Assembly: GCF_965138505.1 (NCBI RefSeq) | Contig: NZ_CBCSCO010000005.1 | Coordinates: forward strand, 62,001-126,000 | Direction: 5' to 3' | DNA: 64,000 nucleotides | Source: Litorimonas haliclonae | GTDB lineage: Bacteria; Pseudomonadota; Alphaproteobacteria; Caulobacterales; Maricaulaceae | Shown: positions 42,268 to 49,592 of the stretch, piece after piece | Layout of the letters: the number at the start of each line of letters is the position of its first letter | How positions within the stretch are numbered: position 1 is the stretch's first letter | The notes under the pieces: generated by a model | The model's database searches: none | The model's input: the letters and a program-made list of their open reading frames with translations, nothing else | Told to the model about the DNA's origin: nothing | Made by a program: the position numbers and the translations under genes

Positions 42268-43812
42268 TTACGCCTTTAAGACGCCTTCAACCGTTTCAAT
42301 TTGAGCATTAAATTCCGCATCGGATGCGCGAAGCTCATCGATGCGTTTTACCGCGTGCATGACAGTAGTGTGATCGCGTCCGCCAAAGCGTCTGCCAATG
42401 TCCGGCAGCGAGCGCTTTGTCAGCTTTTTAGATAAATACATAGCGACTTGGCGAGGCCGCGCAATGACGCGCGCGCGACGTTTAGACGTCATGTCCGTAA
42501 GGGTCACATTGAATTCTTCGCAGACGGCGCGCTGAATACGGTCAACGGTCAGACGCTGGCCCGCCATATAGCGGGAGTCTGACAAGGTTTCCTGCACCGT
42601 TTCGAGCGTGATCGGCGTGCCAAGAAATTCGCTTTGTGCAACAATCTGGTTGAACGCGCCTTCGAGGTCGCGCGGCGTCGCATTCATGCGCGCGGCCAGG
42701 TGATCGCGGGCGTTTTGCGGAATGGCGAGGCCTGGATTGCCGGACGCGCGGCGGCGCTGAATGAGCCGATCCAATATGCGCAGGCGTAATTCATAATCGG
42801 CGGCGCCGATACGGCACACCAAACCGGAGGAAAGATAGGACTTCAAACGATCAGAGGCCTTCTCGATTTTATCGGGGTGCCGGTCAGCGGCGATCAGGAT
42901 CTGACGTCCCTGCGCAACGAGGCTGACCAAAGTGTGCAGCAACTCTTCTTGAGAGCCGGGCTTATCGGCAATAAAATGGGCGTCATCTATTATCAGAAGG
43001 TCGACATCGCGCAGGCTTGCTTTGAAGCCTTCAATCGCGTCCCGGCCTCCACCTCGAACAGAGGAGACAAAGGCGGACACAAAATTTTCGGAAGAGATTA
43101 GCTTTACTCGGTAATTTGGCTCAGATTCTGTGATCGCGTCTTGAATGGCGTGGAGCAAATGCGTTTTGCCCATGCCGTTCGCGCCGTGAATAACAATAGG
43201 GTTATATTGTGCGGCGCGGCAGGACGCGATTTGACGTGCAACTGCAAAAGCAAGTTCATTAGAGGCGCCAACAACGAAATTATCAAAGGTGAAGCGCTCG
43301 CGCGGATTCGCGGCGGCGGCTTGCGGATTATCGAAATTGACGACGTCTCCGCCCGGTTTTGCTTGTGCTCTGGCATTGCGTGATGCTGAGTTAATTGGAG
43401 CGAGAGGGGGAACGGCCCCGGCGGATTTTCGCCCGGCTTGGCCTTTATCCTGTTCTCTCACCTGAGGCGCGCGCTCGGTTGCGGCGGAAAAAATGATATC
43501 ACGCGGCGGGGCGACCATATCGTATTTTTTCCAAAGGCGGCGTACAGTATCCGCATAATTGGATTCAATTTTAGAGGCAATAAAACGCGAAGGCGCCGCA
43601 AGCGTGACAATGCGTTCATTGGCTTGGCTCACGCGGAGTTGTCCCGTCCAAGAGCGATGAACATTCGGCCCTAACGCATAGCCAAGATCTGTTTTGACTT
43701 TTGCCCACGTATTATTTGCGCTCTTCAAGGGCGGCTCCCCTGTATAAAGATCAGGCGTCGTGCCCTGACTGGAAACAGCCGACAATTTAGGACTGACTTT
43801 TGCATCTTGCAT
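42268..43812 (-). CDS. dnaA: Chromosomal replication initiator protein DnaA
   Basis: AAA+ initiator that binds DnaA boxes and opens oriC. Domain I (about residues 25-95) has WAKVKTDLGYALGPNVHRSW. The central ATPase has Walker A IHGANGMGKTHLLHAIQD and Walker B LLIIDDAHFI. Domain IV carries the DNA-binding signature GRRFGGRDHTTVMHAVKRIDEL. At 514 residues with a disordered linker it resembles alphaproteobacterial DnaA. It is about 28 kb from the candidate origin, as in Caulobacter-type chromosomes where dnaA is close to but not at oriC. Its upstream region is rich in GANTC sites. Confidence 0.98.
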   Translation of the reverse strand: MQDAKVSPKLSAVSSQGTTPDLYTGEPPLKSANNTWAKVKTDLGYALGPNVHRSWTGQLRVSQANERIVTLAAPSRFIASKIESNYADTVRRLWKKYDMVAPPRDIIFSAATERAPQVREQDKGQAGRKSAGAVPPLAPINSASRNARAQAKPGGDVVNFDNPQAAAANPRERFTFDNFVVGASNELAFAVARQIASCRAAQYNPIVIHGANGMGKTHLLHAIQDAITESEPNYRVKLISSENFVSAFVSSVRGGGRDAIEGFKASLRDVDLLIIDDAHFIADKPGSQEELLHTLVSLVAQGRQILIAADRHPDKIEKASDRLKSYLSSGLVCRIGAADYELRLRILDRLIQRRRASGNPGLAIPQNARDHLAARMNATPRDLEGAFNQIVAQSEFLGTPITLETVQETLSDSRYMAGQRLTVDRIQRAVCEEFNVTLTDMTSKRRARVIARPRQVAMYLSKKLTKRSLPDIGRRFGGRDHTTVMHAVKRIDELRASDAEFNAQIETVEGVLKA

Positions 43813-43959
43813 TGAAATTTACTCCGCACGAACCCAGAGGGCAAATTAGCTAAACCCTTGATTATTTTCACAATTTTATGGATCCAATCGGAAAGGTGAC
43901 AACCTTTTCCGTCCAGAACTCCCTCGATGGCCAGCTCCCCCCCTAGGTCACTGGCCTCT

Positions 43960-44048
43960 CTAATAAACCGACTCTTTTCACTCCCGTCAACGGCGAAAAG
44001 TCATGATTCTCTATGCCTTTTCTGTTGACTCAAAAAAACGTAAGAATC
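43960..44048 (-). promoter_or_regulatory. dnaA upstream region with four GANTC sites and a candidate promoter
   Basis: Four GANTC sites lie within 79 bases: GACTC 43970-43974, GATTC 44005-44009, GACTC 44027-44031 and GAATC 44044-44048. About 0.3 would be expected by chance. On the minus strand TTGACG (43985-43990) and TATTAG or TTATTA (43960-43966) form a candidate promoter with 18-19 bases between, and one GANTC lies in this spacer. In Caulobacter dnaA transcription depends on CcrM methylation of GANTC; the same control is inferred here. The rest of the 464-base gap (43813-44276) shows no gene; it ends with the rpsT terminator. Confidence 0.6.
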
Positions 44049-44192
44049 TCAAAACAGTGGCGTTGCAAAAAATTCATATTTCTGAAAAATTTTTTCAGCC
44101 GCAGAGTTAAGCGCCCTTATTTTATAGTTGAACGCCTCCAAGTCGTTCGTAGCGATAAAAGGAAGAAACCTGACCGAGGACCACGGGTAGGC

Positions 44193-44221
44193 AAAAAAAA
44201 ACCGGGCGGCGGCCCGGTTCT
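44193..44221 (-). terminator. Intrinsic terminator after rpsT
   Basis: On the minus strand AACCGGGC and GCCCGGTT form an eight-base-pair stem with a four-base loop, followed by a run of T residues (A8 on the plus strand, 44193-44200). It is a strong Rho-independent terminator 56 bases after rpsT, insulating dnaA from the rpsT transcript. Confidence 0.92.
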
Positions 44222-44276
44222 TATAATGTTTGTGTTCCCAAGCTTTAGGCCCGAGGAACAACTTTACAAAGCCGTT

Positions 44277-44540
44277 TTAGCCGATGGCTTTAACGCGCTT
44301 GTTTAGACGAGAAATTTTGCGCGCTGCCGTGTTCTTGTGAAAGACACCACGATTGACGGCCCGCATCATGGCAGGCTCGGCTTTTTTAAGCGCGTCGCTA
44401 GCGGCAGATTTATCACCGGCAGTGATCGCGTCTTCAACGCGGCGCAAAAATGTCCGGACTTGGCTACGACGGGTGCGGTTCACCTCAGTCTTACGAGCCA
44501 TTTTACGGACGTTCTTCTTGGCAGATGACGTATTTGCCAT
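44277..44540 (-). CDS. rpsT: 30S ribosomal protein S20
   Basis: An 87-residue, strongly basic protein starting MANTSSAKKNVRKMARKTEVNRTRRSQVRTFLRR and containing MMRAVNRGVFHKNTAARKISRLNKRV, the S20 signature. It binds 16S rRNA early in 30S assembly. dnaA-rpsT-echA-mutM is a conserved alphaproteobacterial order. Confidence 0.98.
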   Translation of the reverse strand: MANTSSAKKNVRKMARKTEVNRTRRSQVRTFLRRVEDAITAGDKSAASDALKKAEPAMMRAVNRGVFHKNTAARKISRLNKRVKAIG

Positions 44541-44675
44541 GTTATTCCTCTATATTCATATCGCAAGGGGACGGACCCTGTGATCCATCCGAATTTCAAG
44601 CGCCGCCTATACGCGCCGGATATCGCCCCGTCAACTCTACAATCGCAGAGAATTGGGGGCTATCGCGCTAGGCAC

Positions 44676-45452
44676 CTATTTGTTTTTGAAATGCGGCTTC
44701 CGCTTTTCAATAAAGGCGGCCATGCCCTCTTTCTGATCCTGTGTAGTAAACAGGCTCTGGAAGAGGCGGCGTTCAAAGCGGATGCCCTGTTCCAGCGTCA
44801 TGTTGAATCCGGCATTAACGGTTTCTTTGGTGATCATCGCGACGGGCTGGCTTTGGCTTGCAATTTTTGCTGCCGCTTCTTTGGCGGTGCTCATCAGGTC
44901 GTCTAGCTTGACGATGCGGCTAACCAGTCCGGCGCGCTCGGCTTCCTCGGCCGGCATCATGCGCCCTGTCAGGCACATATCCATCGCTTTGGCTTTGCCA
45001 ACCGCGCGCATCAGGCGTTGCGTCCCGCCAATTCCAGGCATAACGCCGAGATTAATCTCGGGTTGACCGAATTTGGCATTATCCGCGGCGATGATGAAAT
45101 CACACATCATGGCAATTTCGCAGCCCCCGCCGAGCGCGTATCCGGCCACAGCCGCGATGATCGGCTTGCGGAAGCGCTCAATCGCGCAGTGATTTTCCTC
45201 GAAGGTGTCGTTCTTATAGATCGACAGGTAATTATTGTCGGACATCTCTTTGATGTCCGCTCCGGCGGCGAACGCTTTTTCTGAACCTGTCAAAACAACG
45301 CAGCCTACGCTGTCATCTGCTTCCAGGGTCGCCAGTGCATTCGCAACTTCGCCCATCATTTCGGTATTGAGCGCATTCAGCGCCTTGGGTCTATCCAGCT
45401 GGATAGTAGCAACTCCGCCGTCACGTGTCAGGTCAATCAATTTATAAGCCAT
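44676..45452 (-). CDS. Enoyl-CoA hydratase (crotonase family)
   Basis: Hydrates 2-enoyl-CoA in beta-oxidation. The crotonase marks are AFAAGADIKEM (oxyanion hole), AAVAGYALGGGCEIAMMCDFIIAAD, and FGQPEINLGVMPGIGGTQRLMRAVG with the two catalytic Glu positions. The 258-residue length is standard. This gene lies between rpsT and mutM, its usual alphaproteobacterial neighbours. Confidence 0.94.
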   Translation of the reverse strand: MAYKLIDLTRDGGVATIQLDRPKALNALNTEMMGEVANALATLEADDSVGCVVLTGSEKAFAAGADIKEMSDNNYLSIYKNDTFEENHCAIERFRKPIIAAVAGYALGGGCEIAMMCDFIIAADNAKFGQPEINLGVMPGIGGTQRLMRAVGKAKAMDMCLTGRMMPAEEAERAGLVSRIVKLDDLMSTAKEAAAKIASQSQPVAMITKETVNAGFNMTLEQGIRFERRLFQSLFTTQDQKEGMAAFIEKRKPHFKNK

Positions 45453-45566
45453 AAAGCCTCTCTCGCTTTGGGGGCGTCCTCAATTAAGGCTTGCCCGGAA
45501 ATTTGAGAGGCTTGTAACGCGGGAGGGCCAAGGGTGGCAAGTCGTGTTCCCTCTGACAATTTAGAG

Positions 45567-46403
45567 CTAGTTTTGACAGATTTTGCAGAAGAAACTGCTG
45601 CGCCCGCTTTGAACTATACGCTGTATAGGGGCGGCGCAGCTAGGGCAGGGCTGGCCTTCGCGCCCATAAACATCAAAACGATGCTGGAAATAGCCAAGCT
45701 TGCCATCCGTGTTGGAAAAGTCACGTAAGGAACTACCCCCGGCCTCAATCGCTTCTGTGAGAACGTCTTTTATGTTGCGGGCGAGCGCGTCTGTCTCTGC
45801 GACTTTAAGGCGTCCGGCGGCGCAGCGCGGGGAAACTCCCGTGCGAAATAGCGCTTCACAAACATAGATATTGCCGAGTCCCGCGACCACGCGTTGATCC
45901 AGCAAGGCGGCTTTGATTTTAGATTTTTTGCCGCGAAGCGCCTCTCGCAGGACAGGGCCATTGAATTGATTAGAAAGAGGCTCTGGACCGATATGGTCGA
46001 GCCGATAAGACGCATTCTTTGACGCCAGTTCCATAAAGCCGAAACGGCGAGGGTCATTAAAGGTAATAACCGCGCCATTTTCCATACCGAAAATGACATG
46101 ATGGTGCTTGGGGTCAGCTTTGTGTTCATGTACGAAATGCGCAGTCGAAGCGTGTTCGATGATAAACCGCCCGCTCATCCCCAAATGCATGAAAAGCCGC
46201 TCTCCGCTGGACAGTTCGGCTTGAAGAAACTTTGCGCGGCGCGTCAGGCGGAGCAAGCGTTGGCCTTGTACGCGGCCAATAAAGTCCGGGTCGAAGGGAA
46301 AGCGGAGGTCCGGACGATTTAATGTCACCGTCTGAAAAACAGCCCCCTCCATAACAGGGGCGAGACCGCGGCGTACTGTTTCAACCTCTGGGAGTTCAGG
46401 CAC
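45567..46403 (-). CDS. mutM: Formamidopyrimidine-DNA glycosylase
   Basis: Removes 8-oxoguanine and nicks the abasic site. The N-terminal PELPEVETVRRGL carries the catalytic Pro and Glu; DPRRFGFMEL, the helix-two-turn-helix LLDQRVVAGLGNIYVCEALF and the C-terminal zinc finger CPSCAAPIQRIVQSGRSSFFC-x-x-C complete the set. Length 278 is usual. The start is fixed by the PELPE motif after Met removal. Confidence 0.97.
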   Translation of the reverse strand: MPELPEVETVRRGLAPVMEGAVFQTVTLNRPDLRFPFDPDFIGRVQGQRLLRLTRRAKFLQAELSSGERLFMHLGMSGRFIIEHASTAHFVHEHKADPKHHHVIFGMENGAVITFNDPRRFGFMELASKNASYRLDHIGPEPLSNQFNGPVLREALRGKKSKIKAALLDQRVVAGLGNIYVCEALFRTGVSPRCAAGRLKVAETDALARNIKDVLTEAIEAGGSSLRDFSNTDGKLGYFQHRFDVYGREGQPCPSCAAPIQRIVQSGRSSFFCKICQN

Positions 46404-46448
46404 TTGTCTGACTCCCCTGAGGAAAACCGATTTTGATCATGGGCAGGG

Positions 46449-47180
46449 CTACGTCGCTGGTCCTGTACTGACTGCTACCATGGCGGCTCGCAAGGTCCGG
46501 TCGCCGAGTTTGAAGCCGGTCTGCATAACCGTCGCGACATGCCCTTTCTCCTCTGGCGAGGGGATATTGGCAACAGCTTGATGGACGTTTGGGTCGAATT
46601 TAGATCCTACGCCGCCGACGGGCTTCACGCCATGACGGGAGAGCACCATAATTAGGTCTTTCTCCGTCAGTTCGATACCGTCCACGAGATTTTTGGCGTT
46701 CTCGCCCAAATCAGCTTTATCCGTACCTTCTAGAGTCTGCAAAGCGCGGGAAAGGTTGTCGTGAACGGACAACATATCTTGCGCGAATTTTTCAATCCCG
46801 TAGGTTTTGGCGGCGGCGACTTCGCGTTCTGCGCGGCGTTTGGTGTTCTCAGCGTCCGCCAGGGCTCGGAGAGACTGATCCTTGATATTGGCGATTTCGG
46901 CTTCCAGTTCCTGGATACGCGCGATTGCGGCAGCCCCGGCATCGGGGGCATCCGCGTCGAATTCAGAATTAACTTCTTCGGCGCTTTGTGCCTTGAAATC
47001 TGCTTTTGCGGCGGCCTCACCATGAGCGCCCATACTGGTTTCGCCCAGATTTATCTCATGATCGCCCATGCTCTTTTTGGCTTTCTCTATTTCGGCCTGC
47101 AGAGCGTCCAATTCAGAGTCGCTGGGAAAATCATCCATCCCTTTTACATTTGGCATGGTCGGTTTTTTCGGGTCGGACAT
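46449..47180 (-). CDS. grpE: Nucleotide exchange factor GrpE
   Basis: Releases ADP from DnaK. A long acidic N-terminal extension (about 1-80) is followed by a coiled coil (ARIQELEAEIANIKDQSLRALADAENTKRRAERE) and the C-terminal beta domain with FDPNVHQAVANIPSPEEKGHVATVMQTGFKLGDRTLRAAMVAVS. At 243 residues it is longer than the usual ~200 owing to the N-terminal extension. hrcA lies just upstream (12-base gap) in the same operon. Confidence 0.96.
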   Translation of the reverse strand: MSDPKKPTMPNVKGMDDFPSDSELDALQAEIEKAKKSMGDHEINLGETSMGAHGEAAAKADFKAQSAEEVNSEFDADAPDAGAAAIARIQELEAEIANIKDQSLRALADAENTKRRAEREVAAAKTYGIEKFAQDMLSVHDNLSRALQTLEGTDKADLGENAKNLVDGIELTEKDLIMVLSRHGVKPVGGVGSKFDPNVHQAVANIPSPEEKGHVATVMQTGFKLGDRTLRAAMVAVSTGPAT

Positions 47181-47192
47181 ATCTGTCTCTCT

Positions 47193-48284
47193 TTATCTTG
47201 CATTCGGGCCGAGCCTGCGCCCAACCAATTGTGCGGTATAATCCACCATGGGAATAACTCGCGCGTAATTCAGGCGGGTCGGGCCAATCACGCCCACCGC
47301 CCCTAAAATATTTTGAGCCGCATCACGGTATGGCGCGATGACCAGACTCGAGCCCGACAAAGAGAAAAGGGGGTTCTCCGTGCCGATAAAAATCTTTACC
47401 CCGTCCGCTTCTTCGGTTCGGTCCAGAAGCGCTATCAGCTCCTCCTTGCGTTCCAAATCCTCGAATAAGAGACGGATGCGCTCCAAATCGGTTTGCGCTT
47501 CCAAATTGTCAAGGAGTTGTGCCCGTCCGCGCACAATTAAAGCGCGTTTATTGTCAGTTGCCTCTTCGCTTCCCGACCATTCGGCCAGCCCTTGCTTGAT
47601 AAGGCCTTCGGCGGCAGCGTCAATTTGGGCCTGACCGTTTTCCATTTCTTCCAAGATATCGGCGCGGGCCTCCTCTAGGCGGCGGCCTTTCAGGCGAGTG
47701 GACAGAAAATTACCGGCCCGTTCCAGTGAGGCCGGCAAAAGACCTTCGGGTCTTGGCATCAGGCGGTTTTCAATTCGCCCATCCGTATAAACAAGTACGA
47801 CGAGCGCCTGCCCGTCATCCAGAGCGACAAATTCAACATGGCGCAAGGGCGGGGATTGCGGCGCCGAAGACGGGCTCAGAACCAACCCGGCCCCGCCGGC
47901 AAGTCCGGCCAACATGCCGCTCGCCTGTTCCAAGAATTGGTCAGATGACTGTTCGGCGCCCGCCAGCCGGGCTTCTAATCGTTGCCGTTCGGCGCCGCCC
48001 AAATCGCCAATCTCTAAAAGGCCGTCGACAAATAGGCGAAGTCCGGCTTGGGTTGGAACGCGGCCCGCGCTCACATGGGGAGAGGCGAGCAATCCAAATC
48101 GGGACAATTCTGCCATCGTGTTTCTAATTGTCGCCGGAGATAGGGACCGCCCGCCCGATAAGGCCAACGTCCTTGAACCGACAGGCAGGCCGGTCTCTAG
48201 ATAGTTCTCCACAATATCGCGAAAAATATGCCGCGCGCGGCTGTCGAGATCAGACAGCGAAAATGTCGGAAAAGGAGCGCTCAT
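47193..48284 (-). CDS. hrcA: Heat-inducible transcription repressor HrcA
   Basis: Repressor that binds CIRCE elements at groESL and related genes. The N-terminal winged helix has ARHIFRDIVENYLETGLPVGSRTLALSGGRSLSPATIRNTMAELSRFGLLASPHVSAGRVPT, and the GAF-like body and C-terminal GAVGVIGPTRLNYARVIPMVDYTAQLVGRRL are typical. No CIRCE inverted repeat was seen inside the window. In most alphaproteobacteria rph is its divergent neighbour; here five kilobases separate them. Confidence 0.96.
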   Translation of the reverse strand: MSAPFPTFSLSDLDSRARHIFRDIVENYLETGLPVGSRTLALSGGRSLSPATIRNTMAELSRFGLLASPHVSAGRVPTQAGLRLFVDGLLEIGDLGGAERQRLEARLAGAEQSSDQFLEQASGMLAGLAGGAGLVLSPSSAPQSPPLRHVEFVALDDGQALVVLVYTDGRIENRLMPRPEGLLPASLERAGNFLSTRLKGRRLEEARADILEEMENGQAQIDAAAEGLIKQGLAEWSGSEEATDNKRALIVRGRAQLLDNLEAQTDLERIRLLFEDLERKEELIALLDRTEEADGVKIFIGTENPLFSLSGSSLVIAPYRDAAQNILGAVGVIGPTRLNYARVIPMVDYTAQLVGRRLGPNAR

Positions 48285-48367
48285 ATTTGGATATATGTGG
48301 TCAGTTTTGCCCCGTCATGCAAGAGGGCGGATGCACAGAATGAGAGGAAAGAGGGCTATTGGCGAAC

Positions 48368-48985
48368 CTAGCCAGATAGCTTTTTAATCCAATCTGCATA
48401 AGAGATGTTTTCTTCGCGGCGGAGATCAAGCTCTGAGGCCAAATTCAAGGCGCTCTGGTGGTCTGAACACTCAATGGCTAGCGTTTGATAGTTTTTACCA
48501 TTGATCGAGACCGCGGTTAATTCGATTTCTGCAGCGATTTTTCCCCGAATGTCTATCCCGTAAAGAGTTCGACTTTTTTTAATGGGCAATAGCTCAAGCC
48601 TTTCCCTGAAGTAGCCCAAGGCATTTTCAGCCTCGCGAAATGTCTCAGTTGAAAGAGTTAACTGCGGGACGCAGGGCTGAAAATGTTTCAGGTCAAGGTC
48701 CGAAATCGGGAAACCAGAACTGACAGATCGCTTCCAGATTTCGATGCCGTCTACCTTGTCCAGTCGCTCTTTCAATTCCAGCCGAGACTGCCCTCTAAAT
48801 TTGGGTAAGCAGTCTCGTAACGGCGGCAAGTAAACATCTGTTCGCGTTTCATGGCGGCCCTGACCGAAAGACGCCTCAAGCTCGTCTTGAGTTAGAGTAA
48901 CGGAACTATCCCAAACTCTGTACTCGTAAGTTTTGGGTGCCTGTTTGAACTCCGCCGCCTCCGTATTTTCTACGAAATCACTCAT
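48368..48985 (-). CDS. Unknown protein with possible CYTH-like features
   Basis: I do not recognise a firm family for this 205-residue cytoplasmic protein. The pattern TYEYRVWDSS, then RTDVYLPP, FRGQSRLELKERL, IEIWKR and a later TVSINGKNYQTLAIEC resembles the alternating charged strands of CYTH-type triphosphate-tunnel proteins (E-x-R ... K-x-R ... E-x-K), but the classic ExExK at the very N-terminus is replaced by YEYRV. Its start overlaps the mgtC stop by eight bases, so the two are cotranscribed and probably linked in function. Confidence 0.55.
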   Translation of the reverse strand: MSDFVENTEAAEFKQAPKTYEYRVWDSSVTLTQDELEASFGQGRHETRTDVYLPPLRDCLPKFRGQSRLELKERLDKVDGIEIWKRSVSSGFPISDLDLKHFQPCVPQLTLSTETFREAENALGYFRERLELLPIKKSRTLYGIDIRGKIAAEIELTAVSINGKNYQTLAIECSDHQSALNLASELDLRREENISYADWIKKLSG

Positions 48986-49487
48986 CGCCAGACGGACTTA
49001 AAATATCGGATTTATCTTTCTTTGGTAGATGGCGTTCCAAATACCGAATCGGAATCAGGACAATTAGGGAAAGCCCCGTGCCGAGAAGTGCCAAGCGGTA
49101 AAACCCCGACCCGCAGGCGAGGCCTACAGCGCCGGACAGCCACATGCTTGCGCCGGTTGTCAGGCCTTTGACCGAGCCTTTGGCTTGGATGATTGTCCCG
49201 GCGGCGAGAAAGGCGACGCCGGCCGTGACAGCTTCAATGACACGGAGCGGATCCATCTGAGTGTGGTCGCTGTCTGACCCGATCACGGCAATTAGTTCCA
49301 GCGCAATAACCATAAAAATAGCGGCAGCCAGAGAGGTGAGCATATGAGTTCGAAGCCCGGCGGCGCGTGATTTCAGCTCTCGGTCAAATCCGACAGCGAA
49401 CCCTAAAATACAAGCTAGCCCTAATCGAGCCACCATTTCCCAAATGGAGAGCGAGTCGAAATATTCAGGTGAAACTATTTCAGCCAT
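48978..49487 (-). CDS. MgtC/SapB family membrane protein
   Basis: A 169-residue inner-membrane protein with about five helices. The family marks are LGLACILGFAVGFDRELKSRAAGLRTHMLTSLAAAIFM and VTAGVAFLAAGTIIQAKGSVKGLTTGASMWLSGAVGLACGSGFY. MgtC is linked to low-magnesium survival and, in pathogens, to F-type ATPase control; many bacterial members are of unknown role. ATG 49487 is chosen because the protein then opens just before helix one; the in-frame ATG at 49580 would run into the upstream gene's leader. It shares its transcript with the CYTH-like unknown. Confidence 0.9.
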   Translation of the reverse strand: MAEIVSPEYFDSLSIWEMVARLGLACILGFAVGFDRELKSRAAGLRTHMLTSLAAAIFMVIALELIAVIGSDSDHTQMDPLRVIEAVTAGVAFLAAGTIIQAKGSVKGLTTGASMWLSGAVGLACGSGFYRLALLGTGLSLIVLIPIRYLERHLPKKDKSDILSPSGDE

Positions 49488-49592
49488 AAAAAGGATACGG
49501 GATTTCAGGCAACTGGTTCCGACGAGGGCGGAGTTTAAAGGAAGGTGACAGCGCGCGTTGTCCTCGTTAAGAAATGTCAAAGGAGACCTGTT

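Noticed and set aside
47726..48127. Plus-strand open frame opposite hrcA
   Set aside because: Arg/Pro-rich composition is typical of antisense frames in GC-biased genes; hrcA motifs are intact on the other strand.
48285..48367. Possible CIRCE element upstream of hrcA
   Set aside because: No TTAGCACTC-N9-GAGTGCTAA-like inverted repeat is present in this gap.
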